64,000 nucleotides of DNA from positions 78,951,785-79,015,784 of the forward strand of contig NC_063166.1 of the NCBI RefSeq assembly GCF_023159225.1, in the 5' to 3' direction. Positions 43,015 through 53,669 of the stretch are shown in pieces. The notes beneath the pieces are model-generated. The model saw only the letters and a program-made list of their open reading frames with translations, ran no database searches and was not told where the DNA came from. The first letter of the stretch is position 1, and the number at the start of each line of letters is the position of its first letter. Made by a program: the position numbers and the translations under genes. This DNA is from Perognathus longimembris pacificus (taxonomy: Eukaryota; Chordata; Mammalia; Rodentia; Heteromyidae).

Positions 43015-43180
43015 GTAAGTGCTGCCTTGGCACAGGAACCACAGCACATGTGGTCAACCTGGTGCCATTCATCCCAGCTGCAGCCTGCCATGCGCAGATG
43101 CTAGGATTCCATTGTGCAGATGAGGACCCTGGGGCTTGGAGAAGAGCTCTGCCAGCACTCGACCCACGCCTCCAACCCTC
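43015..43180. other. Intron 3 start with a MIR trace
   Basis: TTGTGCAGATGAGGACCC and GGCTTGGAGAAGAGCTC are weakly MIR-like. Confidence 0.3.
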
Positions 43181-43182
43181 TT

Positions 43183-43302
43183 CTTTTTGCTTTTTGAGAC
43201 AGGGTCTCATTATGTAGCCCAGGCTAGCCTGGAGTTAGAGATTCTCCTGCCTTGGCCTCCTGAGTGCTGGGATCATAGGTGTGAGCTACCAGCACCCAGC
43301 CA
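43183..43302 (-). mobile_element. B1 monomer
   Basis: Well-preserved reverse B1: GAGACAGGGTCTCATTATGT and GAGTGCTGGGATCATAGG. Confidence 0.85.
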
Positions 43303-43865
43303 AAGCAGGGACTTTAAGTTGTATTAGACTTACAGCTAAAATGTGGTTAGAGATGCTCAGATACAGTAACATTTTTACTAAGGTCTTCCAAGGCTTCTGC
43401 CAATTTCTCATATCTTAGTTACTTGTACTAGATTCCACTGGCCTATTGACATTTAATTTTCTTATCCACAATGATGCATTATCAGTTTGTTTGCTTCACC
43501 TTACAGTCTTGGTTTATGGAGGAATTCTTTGAGAGTATAGCTATGCTTTAGGTGGGTATTGGAAGTGAACATTCAGACTCGATTGACCAGCCTTGCCCTC
43601 TCCATCAGCCTTGTTCACCTGCTGCAGACCCCTTTGCTTCCCCTGGACCTCACAGCTGTGTGGTTTGGGTTGGTGAACTCTCACACTGCCCTCTTGCATG
43701 CTCCCAGGTGATGCTGTGTGTCAGGGAACCTGCATGTATCACTCTGGTATCACTCTGGGTACAGGGTTGGGAACCAGTTCTTGTTCTTCATTTGTCTGGT
43801 TCTTCAGATTCTAACAACCTTAGCTAACAAGACCCATTATTCTGGAAGCACAATCAAGTCTTTAA
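43303..43865. other. Intron 3 unique sequence
   Basis: No element recognised. Confidence 0.4.
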
Positions 43866-43880
43866 AAACTTCTTCAGGGG

Positions 43881-44097
43881 TGGGGGCTGGGAATATGGCC
43901 TAGTGGCAAGAGTGCTTGCCTCGTATACATGATGCCCTGGGTTCAATACCCTAGCACCACATATACAGGAAACGGCCAGAAGTGGTGCTGTGGCTCAAGT
44001 GGCAGAGTGCTAGCCTTGAGCAAAAAGAAGCCAGGGACAGTGCTCAGGCCCTGAGTCCAAGCCCCAAGACTGGCAAAAAGAACCACAAAAAAACAAC
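43881..44097 (+). mobile_element. IDL-Geo SINE with perfect 15-bp TSD
   Basis: AAACTTCTTCAGGGG lies at 43866-43880 and 44098-44112. Confidence 0.95.
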
Positions 44098-44149
44098 AAA
44101 CTTCTTCAGGGGATTTTCAGTTTTTATGGTCAGATCCCATGTGTATGTC

Positions 44150-44410
44150 TGTGTGTTTTGCTAGGGTTTGAACTCGGGATTTTGCATTCTACCGTTTGAG
44201 CCACGCCTCCAGCCCTTTGGCTTTAGTTATGTTTCTAAGTGGGATGTTTATGCCCAGGCTGGCTTCAGTCCTCCTATGTATACTTCCTGAAAACTGAAAT
44301 GACATATGCACCACCACACCCAGCTTTTTATTGGTTGAGATGGGGTCTCACGAACCTCCTGCTCTGTGCTTCTGAGCAGCTTGGATTACAAGAATTAGTT
44401 CCACCCCTCA
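44150..44410 (-). mobile_element. Old tRNA-like SINE and B1 debris
   Basis: GGGTTTGAACTCGGGATTTT with TTGAGCCACGCCTCCAGCCC is a reverse tRNA-like unit. B1-like words (GCCCAGGCTGGCTTCAG, GATGGGGTCTCACGAACC) follow. Confidence 0.5.
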
Positions 44411-44995
44411 TTCAGTTATAGCTGGTGTTTATTTAGCTATGGTGCACATGGAAATTAAAAAGATAATGCTTATAATCTGGCTAGGAACGTCCTCTGTTAT
44501 GAATGTTTAGGTATTGGAGACTCATGACACCACTGTTCATTTATACTGGAGCTGGCAGTAGATTATCATTGGCTGCCAGGGTCCTGGCCCTCTTCTTCCT
44601 GGAGGAAGAGCCCCAGCTGACCAAAGGAAGAAGGGCCCCACCCAGTCATCTCTGGTCCCTGTCATCAGGAGAATTCCACTCCTTTTCCCATGACTGATTT
44701 AGAGGGGTTGAGACAGAGGGAAAAGCCATTTTAGTGAGGGACACCAAGGGCATGTGTCCCTGGATCTGATAGAAACAAGAGAAAATTCTCCTTCCTTGTG
44801 TTGAAGCTGGCTATTTGAGAATGTGCTTGGAGTACCGATAGCCATCTTGCAATCAGTAGGGCTTAAAGATGCAAGCCTGATACTGCCAGGGGCAGAGTTG
44901 GAGCCCAGATTCTCGATGTCATTGTAGAGCTTTCTGTTTACTTGAGCCAACAGTTGTGCATTCCCATGCCCACTATTTTGAGTCCATTTAAATTG
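44411..44995. other. Intron 3 unique sequence
   Basis: No element recognised. Confidence 0.4.
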
Positions 44996-45000
44996 GGTCT

Positions 45001-45240
45001 TGCTGGGTGCTGGTGGCTCACTCCTGTAATCCTAGCTACTCAGGAGGCTGAGTTCTGAGGATCAAGGTTCAAAGCCAGCAGGGCAGGAAAATCTGTGAGA
45101 CTCTTATCTCCAATGAACCACCAGAAAACTGCAAGTGGTACTGTGGGTCAAAGTGGCAGAGCACTAGCCTTGAGCACAAAAACTCAGGGGCAGTATCCAG
45201 GTTCTGAGTGTAGGCCCCAAGACTGACAAAAGAAAATACA
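45001..45240 (+). mobile_element. B1L-Geo SINE
   Basis: Complete dimer, GCTGGGTGCTGGTGGCTCAC onward. Confidence 0.9.
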
Positions 45241-45930
45241 TTTAAAAAAATTGCATCTTACCCTTGGAATGGCAGGAGTTGTGTATTAGTTGAGATGCTT
45301 TTTGGTATGGGTAAAAGTAGCTAAAGAAAATGATGAAAGGGCGTAGCAGCAGGTGTTTCTAACAGCCTCATACCAGGCAGCATGGTCAGCCAGCAAGGGA
45401 AGGAGTGACTGGATGCTTAGTGGCTGCTTTGGCTGAGCTCGGTGGACGAGTGAGGTGTACATAATCAGGCAGGCAGTCCCAGCAAAGTGTGGCCTGGTTG
45501 ATCTCTAGCTCAGTTCCGTTTTGCTGATGTTGCCATCAGTTCTGTCATTCCTGGTTTCCGGGACTGCAGGAAAGGGAGGCGCAGAGGAAGATGCAGGTAC
45601 ACGGCGGGGCCAGCAGAGTCAGGGTTTCCTCTTGCTTTTAGCTAACTTGAGGGCCAATGGGAGATCAGAGCTTTTATTTGATCGGTCCAGAACTGCCATG
45701 AGTTCTGATAGTTGCTCATAGGGTCCCAGAAACCAAGGAAAGCATGACCTGGAAAACAGTTGACAGTGTCCATACGTGATTGACCTCAACCTGACCCCCC
45801 TAACACCTGGCCTCAGCTGTTCCTCCCTATCAGAGCCACGGGTGTACCTTGGCTTCAGCCATGCCTGGGCTCCTCTTCCCTGGTATGTAGCGACCTGTGC
45901 TGCTGTAGAGCTGCCTCATGACCCACAGAT
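45241..45930. other. Intron 3 unique sequence
   Basis: No element recognised. Confidence 0.4.
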
Positions 45931-45934
45931 CTAT

Positions 45935-46440
45935 AGCAAGCAATGAATTTGAAGCAACAGTAATGGAACAAAGACAAGTCCAGGACCAGATGGAACTCAC
46001 TGTGAAATTCTATCAGCCCTTTAAAGAAGAGCTAACACCAGTACGCCTCCAAGTCTTCCATGAAGTAGAACTAGAAGAAACACTCCCAAACTCACACTGT
46101 GGAGCAAGTATTACATCCATCCCCAAACTAGAGACACAACAAAAAGAAAATTATGACCAGTCTCTTTGGTGAACATGGATGCCAGTCTCTTTGATGAACA
46201 TAGAGTGCCAGCCTTGAGTGAAGAAGGCAAGCAAGATTGTGAGATCCAGTTCAAACCCCAATATCAGCACACACACACACACACAAATCATACACCATGA
46301 TCAAATTGGCTTCATCCCAGAGATGCAAGGAAGGTTTGACATACGTAGATCAATAAATACAGTGCAGTCCATAAACAGGACCAAGAACAGATGCCATGTG
46401 GTCATTGCAATTGCTGTAGGAAAGGCCTTCAACGAAAAAG
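45935..46440 (+). mobile_element. L1 ORF2 reverse-transcriptase fragment, broken
   Basis: Words of the L1 RT domain are readable in order: FYQPFKEEL, ETLPNSHCGASITSIPK, KENYDQSLW, IIHHDQIGFIPEMQG, FDIRRSINTVQSINRTK and AVGKAFNEK. Stops and a SINE fragment interrupt the frame. It cannot encode an active enzyme. Confidence 0.85.
46203..46285 (+). mobile_element. Geo monomer fragment with (CA)n tail inside L1 ORF2
   Basis: GAGTGCCAGCCTTGAGTGAA and CAGTTCAAACCCC precede (CA)n at 46267-46285. Confidence 0.7.
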
Positions 46441-46451
46441 TCAATTTTGGG

Positions 46452-46660
46452 GGGCTGGGAATGTGGCTTAGTGTTAGAGTGCTTGCCTAGCAAGAATGAA
46501 GCACTGGGTTCGATTCCTCAGCACCACATATAGGAAAAGGCAGAAGTGGCGTCGTGGCTCAAGTGGTAGAGTGCTAGCCTTGAGCAAGAAGAAGCCAGGG
46601 ACAGTGCTCAGGCCCTGAGTTCAAGCCCCAGGAATGCCAAAAAAAAAAAAAAAAGGAAAG
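46452..46660 (+). mobile_element. IDL-Geo SINE
   Basis: Complete dimer with poly(A) tail, inserted at the end of the L1 fragment. Confidence 0.95.
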
Positions 46661-46704
46661 AAAATTCAAAGTCTGTTTATGAGAACTGCTCTTAAGAGAC
46701 TAGG

Positions 46705-46912
46705 GCTGGGGATATGGCCTAGTGGCAAGAGTGCTTGCCTCGTATACATGAGGCCCTGGGTTCAATTCCCCAACACCACATATACAGAAAATGGCCAGAA
46801 GTGGCGCTGTGGCTCAAGTGGCAGAGTGCTAGCCTTGAGCAAAAAGAAGTCAGGGACAGTGCTCAGGCCCTGAGTTCAAGCCCAGGACTGGCCAAAAAAA
46901 AAAAAAAAAGAG
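46705..46912 (+). mobile_element. IDL-Geo SINE with 10-bp TSD
   Basis: AGAGACTAGG lies at 46695-46704 and 46913-46922. Confidence 0.95.
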
Positions 46913-47004
46913 AGAGACTAGGACTATGAGGAACATATCTAAACTTAAAGCTGGATATGACCAACCAATAGCCACATTAGACCGGTCCAAAACTCTGAGC
47001 CCCT

Positions 47005-47222
47005 AGACCTCATTTTCCCCACATAGCTGGGATGATAGGCATGCACCACTAGGCCCAGCTGTTGGTTGAGAAGTGGTCTCACAGTGTGCCTCAGCTAGCC
47101 TGGAACCCTGATCCTCCTGGGTTTCATCTCTAAGAAAGTGATCATGGGTATTTTGGGAATCTTTGTTTTTTTGAGACAAGGTCTCTCTTGTGTTTACAGG
47201 CACTACCATGCTTGGCTTTAGA

Positions 47223-47255
<33 letters not shown>

Positions 47256-47256
47256 G
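47005..47256 (-). mobile_element. B1 debris and poly(T)
   Basis: Reverse B1 words (AGCTGGGATGATAGGCATGC, TTTTTGAGACAAGGTCTCTC) come from at least two copies; poly(T) lies at 47226-47254. Confidence 0.55.
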
Positions 47257-47608
47257 TAACTTAGCAATAAGTAGCAGAGGATAAACCTGGCTTATAAAAG
47301 TTTCTACCATTAAACATTAAAAGTAGATGGGCGTAGGGAAAATGCCAGGAGGTGGCACATCTCCCAGTCCAGGCCAAATGCCCTTACAGAACTTTTTCTC
47401 CCTTCTCTCCCCTTCTCATTCCCCGCCCCCCCCCCCCAAGAGTTATGTAGACTTTGTCAGTGTTTGCCTCAGAGGCAGTCAAGAAACTCAGGTGACTGCT
47501 AAAACTTTATACCAAATTTCATTCCTGTTTTCAGTCATAAAACTCGCAGAACTTGAAGACCATTGAGAGACACAAAAAGGAGTAGAATAAGCTAAAGTGA
47601 TTTTTCTT
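47257..47608. other. Intron 3 unique sequence with a C-run
   Basis: A poly(C) run is near 47426-47438. No element recognised. Confidence 0.4.
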
Positions 47609-47612
47609 TTTG

Positions 47613-47838
47613 TCAGTCATGGGGCTTGAGTTCTGGGCCTGGGCACTGTTTCTGTGCTCTTCAACTCAAAGCTAGCACTCCATCACTTGAGGCAAAGCAC
47701 CACTTCCAGTTTTCTGATAGTTCATTGGAGATAAGAGTCTCACAGACTTTCCTACCTGGGCTGGCTTTGAACTGCAATCCTCAGATCTCAGCCTCCTGAG
47801 CAGCTAGGATTACAGGCATGAGCCACCAGTCCCCAGCT
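47613..47838 (-). mobile_element. B1L-Geo SINE upstream of exon 4
   Basis: Complete reverse dimer, ending 55 bp before exon 4. Confidence 0.9.
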
Positions 47839-47893
47839 TGGAGTAATCTTTGTTGTATCTAATTTATGTTGAGCTCTCTGTTGTCTCTTGTAG

Positions 47894-47952
47894 GTATTCT
47901 CATGGGAGCTGTCATAAAAATTATAGAGTTTAAAAAGCTGGCAAATTGGAAG
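47894..47952 (+). CDS. SLC9A8: SLC9A8 exon 4: second membrane segment and following loop
   Basis: It completes Gly92 and encodes ILMGAVIKIIEFKKLANWK (residues 93-111). The acceptor is TCTCTTGTAG and the donor GTAAGC at 47953, phase 0. A B1L-Geo SINE ends about 55 bp upstream of the acceptor. Confidence 0.97.
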
Positions 47953-48099
47953 GTAAGCTTGTTAACCTGTTTATTTTGTAATGTGATACAATCACAACTT
48001 GGTGTTGTAGTTAGTTTCTTTAACATCAGTGTTTGGCTGGCTTTATCATTATTTGACTATCAGTGCCAAAACCCTCTTAGGATGTTTGGGGGCTTTTGT

Positions 48100-48315
48100 T
48101 TTGCTGGTACCTGTATTTGGACTCAGAGCTTTACACTTGCTCTGCTTGTTTGCTCAGTCTGGTTGCTTGGCTGGCATTCAACCCCTTGAGCTATACATCT
48201 AACTTTCTGTTTAACTGATTAGTTGGAGACTTTTCCGCCTGGGCTATCTTCAAACTGTGATCCTCTGAATCTCAGACTCTCAAGTTGGTAGAATTACAGA
48301 TGTGAGCTACCAGTG
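48100..48315 (-). mobile_element. B1L-Geo SINE, degenerate
   Basis: GGACTCAGAGCTTTACACTT, GATTAGTTGGAGACTTTTCC and AATTACAGATGTGAGCTACC remain. Confidence 0.65.
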
Positions 48316-48385
48316 TACAATATTGGGTCTTTTGTTTTGATATATAATCTAACGTATGTATATATGGATGTAGTAGTAGGTTTTA

Positions 48386-48440
48386 AAGTCAGGGCCTTTC
48401 GCCTGCCAGGCAGGCGCTCTGCCTCCAGACCCATACCTCT
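48386..48440 (-). mobile_element. ID/tRNA-like fragment
   Basis: GCCTGCCAGGCAGGCGCTCT then CCATACCTCTGACC. Confidence 0.4.
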
Positions 48441-48466
48441 GACCATGTCCTATTCATTTTTTCTTT

Positions 48467-48662
48467 TTTTGCCAGTCCTGGGACTTGAACTCAGAGCCTG
48501 AGCACTGTCCCCGAGCTTCTTTTGCTCAAGGCTAACACTCTACCACTTGAGCCACAACAGCACTTCTGGCTTTTTCTGTGTATGTGGTGCTGAGAAATTG
48601 GACCCAGGGTTTCATCATGCATGCTAGGCAAGCACTCTACCACTAAGCCACATTCCCAGCCC
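48467..48662 (-). mobile_element. IDL-Geo SINE
   Basis: Complete reverse dimer. Confidence 0.95.
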
Positions 48663-48709
48663 TGCCTATTAGTTTTTAAACATTCTAGTACATTCAGGTG
48701 GATATCTTT

Positions 48710-48913
48710 TTTTTTTTTTTCCAGTCCTGGGGCTTGAACTCAGGGCCTGAGCACTGTCCCTGGCTTCATTTTGCTCAAGGCTAGCACTCTACCACTTGAG
48801 CCACAGTGCCACTTCTGGCTTTTTTCTATATATGTGGTGCTGAGGAATTGAACCCAGCACTTCATTTATGCCAAGCAAGCACTTTACCACTAGGCCATAA
48901 TCCCAACCCCTCG
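48710..48913 (-). mobile_element. IDL-Geo SINE with 13-bp TSD
   Basis: GGTGGATATCTTT lies at 48697-48709 and 48914-48926. Confidence 0.95.
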
Positions 48914-49053
48914 GGTGGATATCTTTATATCTCGGTTTTTGGAAAAAATATAAACCCCCCACCCTGTTCCAAATGAACACAGATACAAGATGTATTTCAC
49001 TTCATGGTTGTTGTTGTTTTTCCAGTCCAGGGTGCTGACCCTGAGCTCTTTTT
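48914..49053. repeat. Left copy of a 137-140 bp direct repeat flanking an L1
   Basis: It matches 49772-49908 with one substitution and one 3-bp (GTT) length difference. Confidence 0.95.
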
Positions 49054-49771
49054 TTTTTTTTTTTTTTTTATTAATTGGACATAAATTTTTTTACAAGGTG
49101 ATGTGCAAAGAGGGTGAGGGTGCAGTTACATAGTAGGGCAGTGTGTACATTTCTTATGATATCTTACAACCTGTTTTTCTATCCCTTGTCTAGGTCAGGT
49201 TGACATATATGCAATATACAATGTATCAAGAACATATACAGTATTCACAGACTTGGTCTCTACTGTCTCTCCATCTCCCTTTGTTAACAGTCATATATCA
49301 GGGAGATCATGCCCCTTTGTTTTCTGTGTTCTAGGCTTGTCTCACTCAACATTATTTGTTCGAGTTCCGACCATTTCCCTGCAAATAACAATATTTCACC
49401 ATTCCTAATCGCTATGTAGTATTCCATTGTGTATAGGTACCATATTTTTTGGATCCATTCGTCTGTGGAGGGGCATCTGGGTTGTTTCCATATTTTAGCT
49501 ATTGTGAATTGTGCCGCGATAAACATGGTAGTACAAATGCCTTTTTGATATCTTGGATTTTGCTGTTTAGGATAGATGCCTAGGAGTGGTATGGCTGGGT
49601 CATAGGGTAGGTCTATATTGAGCTTTTTGAGAAACCTCCATACTGTTCTCCAAAGTGGTTGTACTAATTTGCACTCCCACCAACAATGGAGAAGGGTTCC
49701 TCTTTCCCCACAGCCCCTCCAGCATTTGTTGTTTCCTGAGTTCAGAGTATAGGCAATTCTAACTGGGGTGA
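49054..49771 (-). mobile_element. 5'-truncated LINE-1 (ORF2 C-terminus and 3' UTR)
   Basis: Poly(T) at the left is the A-tail. The minus frame reads L1 ORF2 C-terminal words: [55 protein letters not shown]. The frame extends into the flanking repeat ([18 protein letters not shown]), which is not L1. The ORF2 part is intact in frame, so the insertion is recent. Confidence 0.95.
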
Positions 49772-49908
49772 GGTGGATATCTTTATATCTCGGTTTTTGG
49801 AAAAAATATAAACCCCCCACCCTGTTCCAAATGAACACAGATACAAGTTGTATTTCACTTCATGGTTGTTGTTTTTCCAGTCCAGGGTGCTGACCCTGAG
49901 CTCTTTTT
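49772..49908. repeat. Right copy of the direct repeat
   Basis: It ends at GAGCTCTTTTT inside a Geo monomer that then continues normally, so this is the undisturbed side of the target. Confidence 0.95.
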
Positions 49909-50072
49909 GCTCAAGGTTAGCACTCTACCACTTTTGAGCTCCACTTCCAGTTTTTCAGTGGTTAATTGTATATAAGAGTCTCATGGACTTTCCTGCCTGG
50001 GCTGGCTTCTAACTGCTGTCCTCAGATCTCAGCCTCCTGAGTAACTAGGATTACAGGCACGAGCTACCGGCA
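49872..50072 (-). mobile_element. B1L-Geo SINE that was the L1 target
   Basis: Reverse dimer from the Geo end to AGGCACGAGCTACCGGCACC. Its first 37 bases are also copied at the left flank of the L1. Confidence 0.85.
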
Positions 50073-50084
50073 CCTTTCTTCTAT

Positions 50085-50276
50085 TTTTTTTTTTTTTTTT
50101 TGCCAGTCTTGGGGCTTGAATTCCGGGCCTGAGCACTGTTCCTGGCTTCATTTTGCTCAAGGCTAGCACTCTACCACTTGAGCCACAGTGCCACTTCTGG
50201 CTTTTTCCATATATGTGGTGCTGGGGAATTGAACCCAGAGCACTCTACCACTAGGCCATAACCCCAGCCCCATTTA
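50085..50276 (-). mobile_element. IDL-Geo SINE
   Basis: It is flanked by TTCTATTTTT (50079-50088, 50277-50286) and lacks about 20 bases of the left monomer (CCCAGAGCACTCTACC). Confidence 0.9.
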
Positions 50277-50289
50277 TTCTATTTTTATA

Positions 50290-50878
50290 TCACTGGGCTG
50301 GCTTACCTTGTGGAGAAAAGACTAAGACTGGACATCAGAAACATTTATTGCTCTGGTTCCGTTCTGACTGGTGACAGTAATAGGAGGTGTTTGTCCAGCA
50401 GTGTGGAACTTTAGCACTTTAAATAGTGCTGAATAGATCTCAGGATGGCCTGGTCAGAAGGGTAAATCCTCACCTCACTTTACAGGTGAGGGAAGAGGTA
50501 CCTGGAGGCTGGGGCGTGTTGGGGTGTGCACCTTGTCAGAGCTAGGCAGGAGCCAAGACGTAGCTGAGGTGTCCTGTGTTCACACCCTCTGGCCTGTATA
50601 GTCAGTGTTTCTCCCACCGCATCCCGCTGCTCTCAATTGACTGGTGTACATGTCCTTGTGTTCACATGGTGGTCAGAGTATAAACAGCATCTTGGAGGAC
50701 AAAAAGTACTTGTAACCTGAATTTTAATCTAAACTTGGGAATCCATCTTGAGTTGAGAGGTTAGCAAATGTATCACAAGCAGATTTTTGTCTTGATTAGT
50801 AATTGTGCAGTTATAAATCTCTTCCTTGAAGCCTGCAGTTTGACACAGCTCCTAGGTGCTCCTAGATGAAATGTAAAG
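50290..50878. other. Intron 4 unique sequence with a MIR trace
   Basis: CCTCACTTTACAGGTGAGG near 50471 is a reverse MIR word. No other element recognised. Confidence 0.4.
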
Positions 50879-50880
50879 TT

Positions 50881-50993
50881 GGGGGAATGGAGGCGTGACT
50901 CAGGCTGTAGAGCGCCAGCCAATGAGCAAAAGCAAGCATCAAGTTTCAGCCCCAGTCTTGGACCAAAAAAAAAAAAAAAAGAAAGAAAGAAAT
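50881..50993 (+). mobile_element. tRNA-like monomeric SINE
   Basis: GGAGGCGTGACTCAGGCTG, CCAGCCAATGAGCAAAAGC and a poly(A) tail. GAAATGTAAAGT before and GAAATGTAGAGT after suggest a TSD. Confidence 0.7.
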
Positions 50994-51016
50994 GTAGAGT
51001 AGAAAATTCACAAAAG

Positions 51017-51098
51017 GATAAGAAATGTACTCACTGCCTTACATATGAAACTATAACCCTCTGTATATCACTTTGACAATAACTCAATTAAAACAAAA
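51017..51098 (+). mobile_element. 82-bp L1 3' end with perfect 16-bp TSD
   Basis: AGAAAATTCACAAAAG lies at 51001-51016 and 51099-51114. The insert carries only the L1 3' terminus (CTCTGTATATCACTTTGACA). Confidence 0.95.
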
Positions 51099-51114
51099 AG
51101 AAAATTCACAAAAG

Positions 51115-51533
51115 AAGCCTTAGTCTGGCCTAAACTTAGTTTGAACCTGTTATAAAATAATACCAGAAAACAAATACTAGTACTCAGGAGATAATCCGTG
51201 TCAGTGAATTCCAGGGTGTGTGTGGGACTACTGGTATTTCTAGACTTCTCTCTGGGCTGAGGTAGAAAGAAAGAGCCAGAAGAGCACTTTGTCCCCAGTG
51301 TTTTCACCTATCTATCTTGTTAAAGGGACCCACCCTGAGCGTCCCTTCTGGGGAGGCACTGCAAGCTGCAAATCCCACCTATTGTGTCTGAGTTACCCAC
51401 TTGCCTGCTTTGTTTAAAATTCATTGATCCCTGGGGTGATATAATTCAAGTTCCAACCAACAATTGCCAACCCAAACTGGTGTACCCATCAAAACTAATA
51501 TTCACAATTGATTGCAAAACTAAAATACTTCAC
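51115..51533. other. Intron 4 unique sequence
   Basis: No element recognised. Confidence 0.4.
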
Positions 51534-51549
51534 AACAAAAACTAAAGGA

Positions 51550-51757
51550 GGGCTGGGAATATGGCCTAGTGGCAAGAGTGCTTGCCTCGTATACATGAAG
51601 CCCTGGGTTCGATTCCTCAGTACCACATATACAGAAAACAGCCAGAAATGGCGCTGTGGCTCAAGTGGTAGAGTGCTAGCCTTGGGCAAAAAGAAGCCAG
51701 GGACAGTGCTCAGGCCCTGAGTCCAAGCCCCAGGACTGGCAAAAAAAACCGAAACAA
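51550..51757 (+). mobile_element. IDL-Geo SINE with perfect 16-bp TSD
   Basis: AACAAAAACTAAAGGA lies at 51534-51549 and 51758-51773. Confidence 0.97.
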
Positions 51758-51815
51758 AACAAAAACTAAAGGAATTCATAAATACTAAAAGTAATTGATC
51801 ACAATTTGAGGTGAG

Positions 51816-52030
51816 GGCTGGGAATGTGGCTTAATGGTAGAGCTCTTAGCTAGCATGGATGAAGCCTTGGGTTCAATCCTCAGTACCATACTTATAAACC
51901 GAAAAGGCTGGATGTAGTGCTGTGCTGTGGCTCAAGGGACAGAATGCTAGCCTTGAGCAAAAAGAAGCTCAGGGACAGTGCCCAGGCCCTGAGTTCAAGC
52001 CCCAGGACTGGCTCAAAAAAAGAAAAACTC
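51816..52030 (+). mobile_element. IDL-Geo SINE
   Basis: Complete dimer with a GTGCT duplication at the Geo start. Confidence 0.9.
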
Positions 52031-52880
52031 TACAGTCTTGAGGTCAAGGTTGGAGATCAAAGTGTCAAAAAAACATCTTTCCCTGCCTCCTTTAGATTAT
52101 GGTGGTGGGCCTGACGACTCGCATCGTGCCCCTGTGTGGGCTCTCTCCCTGACTCCTTGTCCTCTTTAATCTCTTCCCAGTATCTTTTTTTTTTTTTTTT
52201 ACTTTAGGGTCCTACCTAGTACACGTGATCTTGCCTCCATGAAAGGTGAGATCCTACATTTTCAAAGAACTAATTTCTATACTAGGTTCCTGCTGAGATT
52301 TCCAGTGGCCCCAGACCGGAGCAGGGGGCTGAGCTACGCAATAGAGAGCTTAGGTTTTGAAACTCCTGAAGAATCTGAACAGAGGTTCAGGGTGCCCCAA
52401 TGGGCCCATTCCTTTTCATGGCGCCCTGTCTGAATCATGAGCTTATTTTAAGACTTAGTAAGGTATTTTCAGAAGTTATCATTTGCTTCTATTTTGATCC
52501 TCTTTTCTAAATACTATTTTAGTCTTTATGCTAACAGCTGAACATTATGAAGTAAGAATATGTTGTGAATAAGATTCTGATCAGAAATCAGACTTCAGGA
52601 TGTAACAGGAAATATAGGAATGGGGCTTTGGTGGCAGTATTACATAGCCTAGCATGACAAGTTGCCATGTAGGCTTGAGGACCTTAGGTGTAGAAAATGA
52701 AATTCTCACTTTCTGCCCCAAGGACAACTGCATTCTAGGTTGCTTGTCCTAAGGTCGCTTGAGGGTCAAGTCTGAAAGCCTGGCCAGGGGTTCATGACCA
52801 CTTCCCCAAGTCACAGCACAGTTGTAAGAGCGTGGCTGAGCTGCTTGTTTCTGGCGGAGCTGTTTAGAAGGCAGGCTGTT
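52031..52880. other. Intron 4 unique sequence
   Basis: Poly(T) at 52185-52200. The stretch 52235-52435 is open for 64 codons, but no domain is recognisable. Confidence 0.4.
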
Positions 52881-52884
52881 TTCT

Positions 52885-52970
52885 GTTTGTAAAGAGTCTT
52901 GCTGTGTAGCCCAGGTTGGCCTCAAATTCAGAATCCTGCCTCTACCTCCTGAGTGTTGGGAAGTATAAAC
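52885..52970 (-). mobile_element. B1 monomer remnant
   Basis: GAGTCTTGCTGTGTAGCCCA and TCCTGAGTGTTGGGAAG. Confidence 0.7.
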
Positions 52971-53300
52971 CATTTTTCCTAGAAGATTCCAGTGTGTGGA
53001 TTTGGTTTTTCAACTGTGATTCATGGATTGAAATTTTCTATGTTAGAATGAGTTGCTCACTAAGGAAATAATGCTGTACCACTGGGGGTATATACACACC
53101 GTTCATACCACCTCTCATGCTGCTCACCCCTTGGAATTTCTTGGCCTACATTCTAGATGTATTTAATCTGGGGGGCGGGAGGGAGGTCTCTGCTTGGTTT
53201 TATTATCAATCCTTTGTGCTGAGTCAGACCCCAAGAGAAAAGTCATTTCAGCTCTTCACTGGTGAATCGATTTCTTAGTTATAAAAATCCTACGCCTCCT
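52971..53300. other. Intron 4 unique sequence
   Basis: A G-rich patch lies at about 53170. No element recognised. Confidence 0.4.
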
Positions 53301-53302
53301 AC

Positions 53303-53550
53303 GCTGGGCGTGAGGGGCTCATGCCTGTTATTGTACCTACTCAGGAGGCTGAGGTCTGAGAATTGAGGTTTGAAGCCAGCTCAAGTAGGAAAGTCCACAA
53401 GACTCTTATCTTCAATAAACTACTCAGAAAAAGCCACAGTGACACTATGGTTCAAGTAGTAGAGTGCTAGCCTTGAGCAAAAAGAAGTTCAGGGATAGTT
53501 CCCAGGTCCTGAGTTCAAGCCTCAGGACCAGCACAACAACAACAACAAAT
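53303..53550 (+). mobile_element. B1L-Geo SINE just upstream of exon 5
   Basis: Complete dimer whose (AAC)n tail ends about 35 bp before the exon 5 acceptor boundary. Confidence 0.9.
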
Positions 53551-53585
53551 CTATGCTTCTAAAAATATGCACTTTATATTTATAG

Positions 53586-53669
53586 GAGGAAGAAATGTTC
53601 CGGCCAAACATGTTTTTTCTCCTTCTGCTTCCACCTATCATCTTTGAGTCTGGGTACTCCTTACACAAG
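53586..53669 (+). CDS. SLC9A8: SLC9A8 exon 5: amiloride-region membrane segment
   Basis: Its 28 codons (residues 112-139) run from EEEMFRPNM through FFLLLLPPIIFESGYSLHK. The LLPPI region corresponds to the amiloride/cariporide-sensitive helix of SLC9 exchangers. The acceptor is TATATTTATAG, with a weak pyrimidine tract. The donor is GTAAGA at 53670 and both ends are phase 0. Confidence 0.97.

Noticed and set aside
49772..49838. [22 protein letters not shown] as the start of a 184-residue protein, also seen at 48917-48980
   Set aside because: It is the translated flanking repeat fused by chance to the L1 ORF2 C-terminus. The second occurrence is the other target-repeat copy.
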